Assembly (NCBI RefSeq): GCF_963259705.1
Contig: NC_081848.1
Span: forward strand, 51,855,408 to 51,919,407
Length of the DNA stretch: 64,000 nt
Direction of reading: 5' to 3'
Origin: Myotis daubentonii
Lineage: Eukaryota > Chordata > Mammalia > Chiroptera > Vespertilionidae
Shown here in pieces: positions 1 to 12,400 of this stretch (positions are counted from its first letter, which is position 1; every line of letters begins with the position of its first letter). The notes below the pieces were generated by a model. The model ran no database searches, had not been told where the DNA came from, and was given only the letters and a program-made list of their open reading frames with translations. The position numbers and the translations under genes were made by a program.

Positions 1-24
1 TTATTTATATGAGGTTTACTTTTT

Positions 25-214
25 TTAAGTATTACATATGTCTCCTTTTTCCCCCATTGACCTCTCCCCAGCCACTCTCACCCCCCCCCCCACCATATGT
101 CCTTTCACCCGTAGTGTATGTGTCCATTGGTTATGTTTATATGCATACATACAAGTCCTTTGGTTGATCTCTTACCCCCCACAGCTCTCCCCTGCCTTCC
201 CTCTGAGGTTTGAG
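25..214 (-). mobile_element. L1 3' end, 5'-truncated, reverse orientation
   Basis: Same C-rich 3' UTR signature as the copies at 21957 and 60443 (GGTTGATCTCTT, TTCCCTCTGAG). The short flank GGTTTACTTTTT is repeated near 13-24 and 217-228, a likely target-site duplication (TSD). Confidence 0.7.
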
Positions 215-954
215 GGGTTTACTTTTTGTTATAAATAGGTATAAGCATCTTTCATTATCTTCTAGGGTTGTCATGCACAACATTGCTTATTGACATATGT
301 ATTATCGTATTCTAACTAACATTATTTTCTTCTTTGTATTACAGTTAAGTTACTATGTTTGATTGTTTTTGAAATTATAAGTGTTGGTAGGTTATATCAT
401 TTACAAATTTCATATCAAGAGAGTAAAAGGAATGTTAAAAATATATGTATTGGATCTTTGAAAGTATAAGAAAGGGAGTATGTGTGTGTGTGTTTGTAAT
501 AGCTTATAAATTAGGTGGAGAAACCTTAGTAGAGACTTGAAATGAAAAGAAGTGTTTTTATTTCTCTTAGATTTGTGATGGAAATCAGAATTCTTACCTG
601 CATCCATTCTCAGAGAAATAAGGTGTTTTGATGTTTCTCCTCTTTTTGAAAATACATATCTTAAAGAGTCTGAAACAATTTTTATTATCATCTGTTTTTT
701 CACCCCTCCCACCTGTACATATATTTTTAATGTTCATGCTTAGGTTTTAGAGAAAGGAATACCAGCCAGGCTCCCCGCTCTTTACCAAGTTTGTTTTGGT
801 GCTTTGTGGCCTCTGCCTGCACAAACTTTATGAATTCCCTCTTCATATTCTTGACTTATGTTTCTACTGAGGTATTTGTCTTTTTATTGATTGATAGGAG
901 GTTTATTTTTTATTTTAATTAATTTAATTCAGAAAGAATAATATCCCTTAACCT

Positions 955-1110
955 GCTTTGGAGTCCAGCAGACCTGGGCCTGAATCCTGGCTTTCTCACC
1001 CGGGAGCTGAGGAATTCCAGGCCGGTTGCTTGACCTCTTTGAGAATGAGTTACTCCTTCTTGGACAACAAAATGAAACAACAATGACTGGCACAAAGTAA
1101 AATCCTAATG
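955..1110 (+). repeat. MIR SINE fragment
   Basis: GGAGTCCAGCAGACCTGGGC, TGAATCCTGGCT and TGCTTGACCTCTTTGAG match the MIR core. Confidence 0.65.
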
Positions 1111-1734
1111 TGTAGTTTCTGCTGCTACTGTTTTTGCCTTGTTATTTTTATTGTGATTCCTGCAACGAATATTCTCTCAAAAAAATATCTGGAGCTCTGA
1201 CACCCATGCTTTCTCAGATCCTTAGACATGGAACACTTGCTGTAACCAAAGCTCAGGAAAACGAAACTGAAATCACTGAAACATGTTTCTTATGCCTCCT
1301 GTAGGAAAGAGGCAGATGAAAAAAAACAAGCTGATTTTGTTTCAGTTAAGGAGGAACTGGCAGGGTTATTCCTGGGGTCAGGGCATACTCAGATGAACAT
1401 CTTAGGTCTGGGGCCTAGCTGGACAGTCTCGAGACTGGTCACAAGATCAAATCGTCTTTTTTAAGCTGTGCTTGCCCGGGCAGGCAAGTGGCAATGCATG
1501 TCAGAAAGTAATTCAGAGTCAAAACAGAAAGGATCACCTGGTTAACTGTGAGTTAACCAGTTAAACACCTGCCATTCCCCCAGAGTTTTGGTTGGTTGGT
1601 GTCCTTGTTAACTAGTTTTGGCATTTTTGCAGTGTAGGTGGGAGGTGGATGGGCACAAGCCTGTCCTGCCCTCTTTCTCCTACTTGGGACAGAGCTTTTG
1701 CTTTTGCTTTTCTTTGCTGAGTCACTGAAGTAGC

Positions 1735-1965
1735 AAAGCCTGTGTGGAGTCCCAGCTGTGGAGATGGCACATCTAGGTTCAGTCCCTCTTCCCCACCTCC
1801 CAGCTGTGTGATCTTGGACAAGTTGTTGCACCTCTCTGAGCCTCAGTGCCATCTCCTACAGGATGTTGATAACAATGCCTTCTCCAAAAGGTCATTGTGA
1901 GGGCCAAATGGGCTGTGTGAGGGCCAGCACCACCCTTGGCACATTTGGAGCTCAGTAAATGGGAG
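1735..1965 (+). repeat. MIR SINE
   Basis: CAGCTGTGTGATCTTGGACA, CTCTCTGAGCCTCAGTGCC and TTGGCACATTTGGAGCTCAG are MIR signatures. Confidence 0.75.
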
Positions 1966-2643
1966 GTATTGCCCTCTCCAGAAAGGTGGGTGCAGGGGCA
2001 CTGCAGCCGTGTGGTCTGTGATGCAGCCTAGATGTCCACAGGCTCCTCTCACTTGAGCCATTTCCCCAAACCAATGGCTCCTGTCCCTGCTGGATGGACT
2101 CCTCCAGCTGTCACGCAGGGTGTACTGCCTGGCAAGTCCACTCAAGCTGTCTTGTCTCCCCCGTCTGCCGGCCCCTTGCTGTTCACAGACTGGCTGTCGC
2201 CCCTCACATCAGAAAAATACAGTCAGGAAATCCCGTTGGCTGTTCCTTCAGAGTATACTAAGAATCAACAACTTCTCATCACCCCCCCGTGGCCACTCAG
2301 CCTGGGCTCCTCTTATACCTCATTGCTGTCAATCAGCACAGCCTGCCTGAAAATATACTACCTAGTATTCAACCGCTTCTCACCACCTCCACTCCTAAGA
2401 CCACAGCTGAGCTGTAGCATCTTTTCCCAGGCTATGCTAGTCGTGTCCTTACTGCTCTTCCTGTGCTACCTTTACTGTTCCCTCATATACACACACATCT
2501 GCAAACCACCATGCAACATAAACATACAGGCTCCCACACATGCACATGGTCCCTCCTCCCCTGGTCATGCAAAGACACCACTTAAAAAGCCTCCCTCCCC
2601 ACAACCTCTTCTCAGCACTCAAGCCAGATTTAAAACCCAAGCC

Positions 2644-2813
2644 GGCCATGGGTTGGTTGGGTGTTGTCCTGTGCACAGAAAGTTCGCAGGTTTGATTCCT
2701 GGTCATGGCACATGCTCTGGTTGGGGAGTGTGCAGGAAGCAGCCGGTCAATGTTTCTCTCTTTCCCCCTCTCCCTTCCTCTCTCTCTCAAAAGCAATAAA
2801 AATTTAAAGAAGA
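2644..2813 (+). mobile_element. Ves-type SINE, diverged
   Basis: Degenerate tRNA-derived head (GGTTTGATTCCTGGTCATGG corresponds to the B box), CT-rich body and A-rich tail. TSD AAACCCAAGC is present on both sides (about 2633-2643 and 2815-2825). Confidence 0.8.
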
Positions 2814-2924
2814 AAAACCCAAGCAGGATCAGTGCTGATCCTCTAACTGTTGGCTCACCACAGCCCTTTGATGGGCTCTTGTCTCCAGAACGCTCCTTCC
2901 TCGACCCCTCACCTCTTCACGTTT

Positions 2925-3145
2925 AGTCGACTTTCCTCTCCAGTGCGCTTCCTGCCCTGTCTGACTTTCCTCCCAACACTTGCCACTTCCCAGCATTATT
3001 TACTCATTTATCTTTGCTCGCCCTCCTCATCAGAATGTGTGAGCACGGAGATCTGTCTCCCCCACTCCACACCCCCAGCACTGCCGTGGAGAACAGTGCC
3101 TGGCACTTGGATGCCCTCAAAATATTTGTTGAAAGATTAATGAAT
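2925..3145 (+). repeat. L2 LINE 3' fragment
   Basis: ACAGTGCCTGGCACTTGGAT and AAATATTTGTTGAAAGATTA are the L2 3' end signature. Confidence 0.65.
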
Positions 3146-3627
3146 GCTTGTAGGCAAGCCCACTAACAGTGTCTTCTTTATTACAAAATTGTCTTGAATG
3201 TAAGTTTGCTACATACAATTTGTGGTGGTATTTAGAAAATACCTGGCACGTGTGGGTGCTCAATAAGTTGTGTTGGATGGATTGCTTTAGGGTGTTGGGG
3301 TCATGGTAGTCATCTGAGGCCTTCTTACCTCTTAGCCAAAACCTATGTGGGTGGGACATAGGAGGATGCCCAGCTCCCAGTGCCCCCAGTACCTCTTAAC
3401 CAGGGGTCACTGTTTCACCCCAAAGCCCCGGGTGCATCTCTGTAGGGAAATCATGGTCCTTTGCTTTCAGCATCTCATCTCCCTGGGCAACTCCATAATT
3501 CTGTTACTATCACCCACTGGCTTAACATTCTCATCCTGTTTCCAGCTTTCTGTAGGAGGGACTATGTCTTTTTAGTTTTATTGACCATAAAATGAAGAGA
3601 TTGGATTTTTAAAATACCACTTATCCT

Positions 3628-3860
3628 CTGGCTGGGTGGCTCAGTTGGTTGGAGCATCGTCCTATATACCAAGAGGTTGTAGGTTCAATTTCCAGTCAGG
3701 GCACATAACTAAGTTGCAGGTTCCCTGGTCGGGGCACATACAGGAAGCACCCCACTCAATGTTTCTCTCTCACATTGATGTTTCTCTCCCTTCCTTACTC
3801 TGTAAAATCACTGAAAACATATACTCAGGTGAGGATTAAAAAATAATAATTTAAAAAATA
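3628..3860 (+). mobile_element. Ves-type SINE, old copy
   Basis: Head CTGGGTGGCTCAGTTGGTTG, B-box-like GGTTCAATTTCCAGTC, the repeated GTTTCTCTC body and an A-rich tail. TSD not clear. Confidence 0.75.
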
Positions 3861-3867
3861 AATATTG

Positions 3868-3985
3868 AGTTCCTTCAGTCTGTGAGGAAACTGCAGCTCC
3901 CAGAGGTCATGGAACTGGCCCAGGACACAGGGCTAGTAAGTGGTGGAGCTGGGACTTGAACTCAGGCTTCTGGCTCCAGAGGCTC
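3868..3985 (-). repeat. MIR SINE (reverse)
   Basis: TGTGAGGAAACTGCAGCTCC and GGAGCTGGGACTTGAACTCA are reversed MIR core. Confidence 0.72.
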
Positions 3986-4514
3986 TGTACTGACCACTCC
4001 CACCTGCCCCTCACTGGGGGAGAATCCCAGCCCTTCCTCTGCTGCTTGTGGAGGTGGCAGGAAGGGCACAGGCCTGGTTGGCAGGCTCTGAATAAGTGCC
4101 TGCAGTGTGGCCTCGCCCGCCAGGCTCTGCTGCTCTGCACCCCTTGCCCCCGCACCCCTGCCGGCCGTCCACAGGCCCTCCCTGCATCACAGTTGGCCTC
4201 ACTCTGCGATGATGCAGGGTACAGGCCACTCCATATAAGATCCCCCGGCATCCCTTTTCTCCACTGCCTAATGTTCTCCCCATTTTCTGTCCTCTCAACC
4301 TTCCCCCATCTCAGAAAGGCCTCTCTCTTTGTCTCTGAGTCTCCGCCCCCCTTGGGCCCACCCCCTGTGCCTGTCCCAGCTGCCCCAGCTGCAGCCCAAC
4401 CAGAAGCACAGAGAGCCTTTGGGGCCACCCCCTCTTCACTGGGCTCTCCCTCACCCAGCACCTTTCCCTTTCCCACCAAGTGACAGTGGTGCACACTCCT
4501 TTTGTTTCCTTTAG

Positions 4515-4558
4515 AACAAGATGCAGATGTTTCCCAGAACTTGCTTCAACTTCAGGCA
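4515..4558 (+). other. Candidate small leader exon
   Basis: A 44-nt block between a pyrimidine-rich TTTCCTTTAG acceptor and a strong GTAAGT donor at 4559. It could be an alternative BMAL1 leader exon, or only a chance pair of splice-like sites. No coding evidence. Confidence 0.22.
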
Positions 4559-4849
4559 GTAAGTTTTTTGATGAAAAGAGTGTTCTTCCCCTGAGTTTTT
4601 AGGACCAGGCTCTCTTCTCTTACTCTGTAGCATTTTTAAAAAGAAGAAAGGAAGTCAGGAGCGAAGGCTATACATGCCCACAACTAGGAGAGATAAGGCA
4701 CACCTTCCTCAAAACACTTGACTGCCACCTACTGGAGGTGTGTCATAATGGCTCCGCAAATCTCTGCCACTGAAAGGCAAAGGCACATCCTGGAGTCAGG
4801 TGCTGCTCACACAGCTGTGAGCATGGCCCTGCCTGTTGCAGGGGTCTTG

Positions 4850-4985
4850 CCATCATGTCTTTACTTAAACACTGTCTCTCCAGCCAGATAGAAGGAATCT
4901 TGAACATAAGGACTGCTGCTTCCTCTCTGTGTCCCCAGTGCCCTGGCTTCCACCGGGGGCTAGAGAAATGCTTGTCGAATAATCC
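4850..4985 (+). repeat. L2 LINE 3' fragment
   Basis: CTTGAACATAAGGACTGCTG, TGTCCCCAGTGCCCTGGC and GAGAAATGCTTGTCGAATAA fit the L2 3' end. Confidence 0.6.
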
Positions 4986-5003
4986 TGGTGCAAACCTCTA
5001 GGC

Positions 5004-5083
5004 CAAGCATGTCAAACTCAAAGGCTAACACGGACCAAATAAATGAGTCATGTGACCCGAAGCCCTTGAGTTTGACATGCTTG
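5004..5083. mobile_element. Ultra-short hAT-like MITE, 80 bp
   Basis: Inverted ends CAAGCATGTCAAACTCAA and its complement, with 8-bp TSD CTCTAGG(C/G). Same family as 63645. Confidence 0.85.
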
Positions 5084-5936
5084 CTCTAGGGCTCAAGGTA
5101 CCTAGTCTCATTGGGTGAATGTTCTCTAAATCTATCTGTGGCAAAGGCAACCAAACTCCCCACGGGCTGGCTAAGTAAGAAGAGTCCAGGGGACTTGCAG
5201 AGGGGACAGGGCCCCTTCAGCTCAAAGGCCACCACCATCTGAACAGACCTGAGCAAGTCCACGTTCATCCCCTCAATAACCCTGGGGTCTGGGATGCTGT
5301 GAAGAAGTAGGTTAATTAGCACATAGCTACCAAGCAAGGTAATCAAAGATGTTGATTCACTCTCGCCCATTTTTCCCTAAGCTGTGCCCATTTATTGCTC
5401 CAGTGACATCCTGGGGCTTCACAAAGTGGTCTTAACAGAACTCTATTCAGCGAGAGGGCGGGGCAGCCTTTCCCTGGGGTCCCATTTTTAAAGGGGGAAG
5501 ACCTGTGTTCTTTCTCGAAGCATGTTTACCCAGAGCCGTTCTGCACAGCATTGCTCAGGTCCCATGGAGACCCTCCCTGGCAGATACGCCTCCTGGCTCA
5601 TCCTGTTCCAGTGGGCTAGCTGATACACGCCCCAGCCTGGCAGAGGACCCAGGGGTCCCTCTCTGTCCTCTTAGCCAGGAAGCCAGGAGACGGCTTATGT
5701 GCTCGGTTTTCTGGACCAGGATTGCTCCCTCTTAGCATTTCCCCTCATTCTGTCCCCAGGAGTGCTTGGTTGGGGGTCTCGTCGTTACGGTTGCAGGGGT
5801 GGTTTTGGAGGCAGCACTAGCAGCAGGGTGGTGGTTAGAACCAAAGCCAGACACACCTCAGCTCAGTCCTCATTGGCCAGCTGTGTCATCTGAAGATGAC
5901 TTGGACCCTTCAATCTGTAGTCCCTTCCCTGGAATA

Positions 5937-6571
5937 TCAACACTAATAAAAGAGAAAAATGGTAATTGGCGTACGACGATACCCTTTTCATTGGCTAATC
6001 AGGGCTATATGCAAATTAACTGCCAACTAAGATTGCCAGTTAACTGCCAACAAGATGGTGGTTAATTTGCATATGTAGGCACAATGCAGGGAGGAGAAAG
6101 GGAAAGCAGGAAGAAGCACCCTGCCACTGACAGTGATCGGAAACCCAGCGGGGAGCTAAGAGCTGGGGGGCAGGGCAAAGGCGGCCCTGGGGCCGCCTTT
6201 GCCCTGCCCCCCAGCCATGATCTGAGAATCAGGCGCCTTTTCCGCCCTGGCCAGTGATAGCAGGAAGTAGGGGTGGAGCCAGCGATGGGAGCTGGGCATG
6301 GTCGAAGCTGGCAGTCCCAGGAGCTAGGGGTCCCTTGCCTGGGCCTAAAGCGAAGCCCACGATCGTGGGGCCGCTGCAGCTGTGGGTCTCCGCTGCCCGG
6401 GCCGGACGCCTCGGCCAGAGGCGTCAGGCCTGGGCAAGGGGCTGATCCTGCGATTGGAGGGTGATGGGGGTCAACGCCTGAGGGCTCCCAGTATGTGAGA
6501 GGGGGCAGGCTGGGCTGAGGGACACCCCCCCACCCACCCAGTGCACGAATTTCGTGCACCGGGCCCCTAGT
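5937..6571 (+). mobile_element. HeliBat-type Helitron, non-autonomous
   Basis: The 5' end resembles the copy at 40540 (CTAATAAAAGAGAAA-ATGG, CCCTTTTCATTGGCTAATCA). The 3' end is a hairpin (TGCACGAATTTCGTGCA) followed by GGGCCCCTAGT, the Helitron CTRRT-type end. It carries a perfect 25-bp palindrome at 6162-6215. No Rep/helicase frame. Confidence 0.88.
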
Positions 6572-9399
6572 TTGTTAATAATCACAGTTAATGGGCAGGT
6601 TATCGTGAAGATGGAACTAGACAGTTCCCTTTGGCTGTTCCCTTTGGTTCCTCCCATGTCAGCTGGGTCTGTGGCTCCAGGATCTTGCTCTGTATTTCCT
6701 TCCTCCTGCCTGTGTCGGTCAGCTTAGGAGGAGTGATACAGCAATAAGAGCCAGATGACCAACCATCCTGGTTCATCTGGGACAGAGGGGTTTCCTGGGA
6801 TGCAGGACTTTTAGTGCTAAAATGGGGAGGTCCCAGGCAAACAAGACTTGGTCACCCTAGTAATAGCCAACCTCAGCATCTCAATGGCTTAACAGTAGCA
6901 AAGCTGATTTCTTCCTCATGTTTTTGTCCATCCAGAACATGAGCTAGTCAGAAAACCACTGGTCTTGGCACAAAGAAACATGTGCCAAAGGTTCTGTTCC
7001 AAACTGGCGGCTGTCCTGTCCATCTTTATCTTCAGTCAAGTCCAGTCACAAGGCCGGGCCTGATACCCAGGCGGCCTGCAGACGCTCCCCACAGGGAGGG
7101 CAGCTGATAGTTAGAACGTTAATAGAGCCTGCAGGTGCCCTTTTTCTCCTTGCAGCATTCTGGGGTGCTTGGGCGGGGGGCGGGAGCAGAGAGACCCCTG
7201 CTGTGTGACTGGTGGTCTTGCATATGGCCATCTTCCTGTATACAGTCTGTGTGGGTTTCTTAAGGGGCACTGGGCCTTTCCCACTCTGCTCAAAGGAGCA
7301 TCTGTGTCTCCCTCTGGAGTGGTTGATACCCTCATCCTTCTCAGCTTCAGGCTTCTCTGCAGGAGCGCCTGAGCTGTGACCCCTCCTTCCAGCCTCCTGA
7401 CTTCCTTGTGGAGCCTTTGAGAGTCTCCTCCCTGTGCTCTGAGGAGCTCAAGGGCACTGCGGTGGGACAGAGGGTGCTGAGTTCCTCCCAGGCACACTGC
7501 ACAAGTCCCTTTGTGCCTCACTTTTTCTGGCTGGCCAGTGAGCCTCCCCCACCTCTGGATTCTCTAACTCAGAAGTGGGCACACATGTGGCCCTGATTCC
7601 AGGGCAGGCTCTCCCCAAAGCATTCTTGCCATGTGCCACTTGGTTGGCAGCACCAGAGCTGGCCCTGCCCCCCTAGCAAGGGCCCCTCTCACAGTACCTC
7701 TGTCCACTGGAGCCCCCTCCCTGGAGTCAAGACTCTTTTCAAAGTAGGTAGCACAGAAAGAGGGTGTGGTCTTTCTTTTGTTGTATCGTTTATTGTCTTA
7801 CACCTAAGAATACTTTCTCAGAGAGAAGACAGATTTCCAAAAATAATTGTTAAGTATCACAGCTGATTTAGTTTCCTTACTTTGTCCAAACATATAAGAA
7901 AGGCCAAAAGGCCTTTGTTTTGCAAAATATAGTGCCCAAATCCATGTTACCATTTGTTATTTCTATAAAGTAAATTTGAGTATTGGAAACATTTATCAAA
8001 ATAAGAAATTTCACATGGCTTTTGGTACCTAGAACCTTCATCTAAGTTTCGGGGGTGGGGAGTGAGGGGTGGTACTGGGAGACACCTAACAATAAGTTCA
8101 CAGTGGGGCAGGAGCAGAGGTAGATAGAGGCCACAGGGTGTGTCAGGAAGGGTAGGAGCAACATTGGAGAGCGAACAGGAGGTGACGCCTGAGGGCACTG
8201 GGAAGGGAAGCAGGAGCTCACCAGGTGATGGAGTGGCTAAAGGGAGCCACACCTGCAGGACACTGTGGGCACAGCTGAGGCTGGGAACTTAAGTATCTCA
8301 GTGGCCTCGAGCTTTTGGCAGCCGATGAGGAGGGTTGGGCTGGAGGGCGAGCAAGCCATGGTGGAGGCCTGGCGTCTCCTGGAGTTCGAGGTTTTATCTG
8401 GAAGGCATGGAGCAGAGCAGAAGCTGCTGAAGTATTTTGAGCAGGGGGTGTCCTGTCTCTGGCCACAGTGAGGAGGGGGCTGAGAGGAAAGCAGCCTAGT
8501 TGGAGGCAACCAGGGGGCGAGGGAAGTGGCTGAACCCATCCAGCAGAGGGCTCACTGGGGGTTGTGGAGTGTGGGAAGGAGGGAAAGGATGCCCAGGGTG
8601 GATCTTGGGATACTCATTTGAGGGGTGGGAGGATAGTGTGTGACCTGGTGGGGAATGGGACTTAGATGGAGTCCCACGGTGAGCCTGCCTCCAGCAGCAC
8701 TTCCTGGGGACCTTGCGTCCATTTCCTGCTGCTGTGTCACCTGAGGCTCAGGAACTAGAAGTCCAGAGCTCCGGTCAGGTTGTTTGCACATGGGGTTCTC
8801 AATCAGACGGTGAAGGTTTCTGAGTCAGACTGCAAAGGGGCATAAATTAAGAGGACAAATCAGTTCTATTCCTGGATATTCATCTGAAGGCCTCTGTAAT
8901 GATCAAGACAAAGATAGATAGTCCACAGATGGCAGGAATTAGCCAGTGGAATGTGTAACACCGGAACTCTTGCTTCAGCGAGGTCAGTAAAGCCCCACCT
9001 AAAACCAAAGTTTTGCCATCTCAGGTCAGAACGGGGCAGGAGGCAGAGGGTGGCTGCACCTCTCGTCTTCCTTTCCAGCCACCACCTCCCAGATGCAGGA
9101 AACACAGGGCAGAGAGGAGACCCCTCTGTCCTGCCAGGAGGAGATGGGCAGGGCAGTGCCCACGTTGTTCACATGGCAGGTGCCTTTTCCCAGTGGAATT
9201 CTCCCTTAGCTTTGTGTGTGCACAGACGTGCTTGAGGTTCACGGACATTTTCTTAAACCTTCTGGGAGCAAGCTAAAATGCTTAAAGTATTGGCTCTGCT
9301 ACCATTTTGTGTTGGCTCAGTGTTTTCTCAAGACTTGTTTCCCCTTGTTCCTTGTCTGCATTTAGGTAACTGACTTCACCTGGGGGGGTTGAGTGACAA

Positions 9400-9625
9400 C
9401 ATTAGCAGTGAGGGTGGCCTCTGGCGCCCCTCCACCCCAGCTGCGTGAACTTGCCGCGTTCCTTCACCTCTCTGTCCCAGCCTTCTCCTCGGTAAAATGA
9501 AGAAAACAATAGTATCTGCCTCATAGCATTATCCTTCAGGTTTAAGTGAGTTAATCTATACAATGCAATAAGAACAGGGCTCAATGCAAAGTACTCAATT
9601 ACTGCTTGAGTGTTATTATTGCTTG
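9400..9625 (+). repeat. MIR SINE
   Basis: CTGCGTGAACTTGCCGCGTT, then GGTAAAATGAAGAAAACAAT and a CTCAATTACTGC 3' part. Confidence 0.72.
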
Positions 9626-9954
9626 GCCCAGTATGAGAAGTGAAAAATATAATTATCTTTCTTAAGGCCATGTCCCAAAACCCGTGTTTAGTAATTTAAA
9701 AGCCGTTGTTTTTAACAGAAAACATCTGCTAACATATTTCTTGTTAAACTAAACCACCAACACGTGACCCCCTCAGGTGTCTGTAGTTAGTCTAACAGGC
9801 CGCTGAAGGAGGGCTTGTGCGCAGCCCAGTTACTCCCTGTAACGAGGAGCTCTGAGCTGGCTCCTCCATCTCCCTTACCTAATATGAGATTTTAAAACGT
9901 ATTTACCCCAGACCGACCTATCTGGGTTTTCTTGTCCGGTGGGCCCCGCTGCAG

Positions 9955-10079
9955 GTTTCTGAGAGAAGTTGACTGCCTGAAAGGAAACTGCAAAACATGA
10001 AAATCGCCCTGAGGTGACCAAGTCCAGTGGCTCCTTTCTCCCCCACGGTGGATCGGAGGTTGAAGAACTCTAACTTCAG
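9955..10079 (+). other. Candidate 5' non-coding exon of BMAL1
   Basis: A 125-nt block with an acceptor-like end (CCGCTGCAG at 9946-9954) and a donor CAG|GTAATA at 10080. It is non-repetitive and carries a short upstream reading frame (ATG AAA ATC GCC CTG AGG TGA). BMAL1 is known to have several non-coding leader exons. No transcript evidence is available here, so this is an inference. Confidence 0.35.
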
Positions 10080-10379
10080 GTAATAAGTCGTCATATTTCC
10101 TACCGTCCCCCTCACCCACTGGCTTATTGGAAGCTTCCATGGTAGTTCTTCCTTCAGGAAGTGGTGAAACTTCAAATATTCTGCCTCATGCAAAGAGAGG
10201 TGGGCTGGAGGTGGCACTCATGCCCAACACACAGCCCGAAGGGCCACCAGGACCCTGACGGCAGGGCTCTGTTCTCATTCCCGACCCACTTCTCTTAATG
10301 TCAGTAATAATATAACAGTGATTAAATGATTATAAAATGCTTCTCAAAGAATAAATCAGAATATCCAGGAAAGGAATAA

Positions 10380-10620
10380 GAATGAGGGAAAGGATTTATT
10401 CTACCAGGTAGTAAAATGTATTATCAAACCACAATAATAAATAGTGTAGTACTAGAATGGAAATAACTAGATCAGAGGGACAGATTAAAAAGTCCAGAGA
10501 TAGGCAATGAGTCAATAAAGATGGCATTTCAATGACTGGCAACAGGATGTGTAGATTAAATAAAGTAAAATTATAAAAAATATTGGCAAAGAGAATATCC
10601 TTATGATTTGGGGGGTAAGA
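10380..10620 (+). mobile_element. Old L1 fragment (tentative)
   Basis: AT-rich sequence resembling the L1 ORF2 3' half (ACTAGAATGGAAATAACTAG, GACTGGCAACAGGATGTG). Assigned by composition and partial resemblance only. Confidence 0.4.
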
Positions 10621-10744
10621 AAAGGCTTTTTTTAAAATGTCACTTTTATTATATAAATACCATAAATAAAGTTGAAAGGCAAAAAGGGGGGTAAGTATTT
10701 ATAACATCTATGATGAACAAAGAATATATTTCTAATATACAAAT

Positions 10745-11960
10745 AAATTCATTCAACATCCATTTATTGAGTGCTTCCTGTGGTCCAGGTACTAAGGATG
10801 CAAGCAGTAAACCACACAAAATCCCTGCTTTTCTCATGTTTATAGTCTAGTGGAGAAGAAATAAAGTTGATTACTGTAGGCCAAATTTTGATAAGGGCTA
10901 TAGAAAAAAATAAAGCAGGGTAGGGGTGGTTAGGGAGGATTGGCAGGGAGTTGTATTACATGGCTATTCAAGGAAGCATCATTGATAAAGTGATATTTGA
11001 GTAGAAATGTAAAGGTAAAAACGGAGAAGTGGCTGAATTTTGGATTTTTTTTTTTTTTTAAACATTGAGCTAATAGGATTTGTGATGGATTGGGTGCAGG
11101 TTGTGAAAGAAAGAGAAGAGTCAGAATGACTTCCAGGTTTGGGGGCTGAGGAACCAGAAGGATTGAAATACTGCTTACTGACATCGGCATAACTGAAAGG
11201 CTTGGCCTGGGGAGAGCCAGGGTTTTGGTTGTGGATGTTTTAGTTCGAGGATGTTATTGTACATTCAGAGGGAGATGGTTATACAAGCTTGGAATTCAGA
11301 GAGAGGTCTGGGCTGAATATGTTAATTTGGGAGTTGTCCTAGCATAGTTAGTATTTGAAGCAATGAAACTAAACAGATCTCCTAGGGACGGAGTATAGAC
11401 AGAGGGGGAGGTGCAAGGACGCCATGGGACCCTCATTTAGAGGGGAGGGAGATGAGGAAGAACTAGCTAAAGAGACCAAAACGGAATGGTCACTGACGTA
11501 GAAGGAAAATTGTGAGAAAGTGACATCTCTGAAACCAGGAGACGATGAGAAGGGAGAAGTCAGAACTATCAGATGTCACTGTTGGGTCAAATAGGGAGCA
11601 AATGGAACACGGGCCATTGGACTTAGCAGTGAGGAGGTCACTCATGACAGTGGAGGCTGTCTTATTGGAATGATGGGAACAAAAGCCTGATTGGAGTTGG
11701 TTTATAGAGTAGGAGGAAAGGAATTGGAAACAGGAATGGGGCAGTAACTGGAGGGGAATGAAGTTCAAAGGTTTCTTTTCCTCCAGTACAGAACTGTTGC
11801 AGTACAGAACTGAGGAGGTGGACTGTAAGCTTTTCTCCCATCATGCCTAGGTGAACATGGTCTGGAGGCCTGTAGATACTGAGAACAATTTATTGGAAAA
11901 TGGGCCATGAGTAGACACAAAGGAAAACAGAGAGATGCCTCTAACATAGGAACACCATCT
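10745..11960. repeat. Long old interspersed repeat, family unresolved
   Basis: About 1.2 kb resembling a widespread mammalian repeat (motifs TGGATTGGGTGCAGG, AATGACTTCCAGGTTTGGG, ATTTGGGAGTTGTC). I remember this kind of sequence from many mammalian introns but cannot name the family. No intact reading frame. Confidence 0.45.
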
Positions 11961-12269
11961 GTAGTCATTTAAAAATACAAGTAAACACAGTGAGGTCTGT
12001 ACTTACCTTAAGATTGACAGGAGCTCTTGTTGAGGATATAAATTACTGGAGTTCTCCGGAGCACAGTGTTTCAGTGTGTACCAAGCGTACAATGCGTGTC
12101 CCCTTTTGCTCTGTCAGTCCTACTTTCAGAAATTTATCCTAAGAGATGATAGCTCAAGTGCATGGAGATACAGGATACACACCAAGATGTTCACTCCAGC
12201 AGTGCTTGTGAAAGTGAAAAGGTGGCGCAAACCTGACCAGGTGGGCCTGGTTCCTGAATCTGTAAGCCT

Positions 12270-12400
12270 GATAGTAACAGTGAAAACAAGCGCTCACACT
12301 TAGCCATTGCTTTGCAGATGAGGAAGCTCGGGCCCAGAGAGGAGTGAGCCCCAGTCACATCCTGGGCAGCCCGGCCCTGACTGGGGGCAGCACACGGCCC
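12270..12400 (-). repeat. Probable MIR fragment (reverse)
   Basis: GCAGATGAGGAAGCTCGGGC and CAGAGAGGAGTGAG resemble the reversed MIR core. Confidence 0.5.

Noticed and set aside
2032..2799. 255-residue open frame on +
   Set aside because: Runs through unique sequence into a Ves SINE tail; low-complexity composition, no domain, no splice context. Chance frame.
3907..4494. 195- and 175-residue frames on opposite strands
   Set aside because: GC-rich mirror frames over the same bases and a MIR; neither resembles a protein family.
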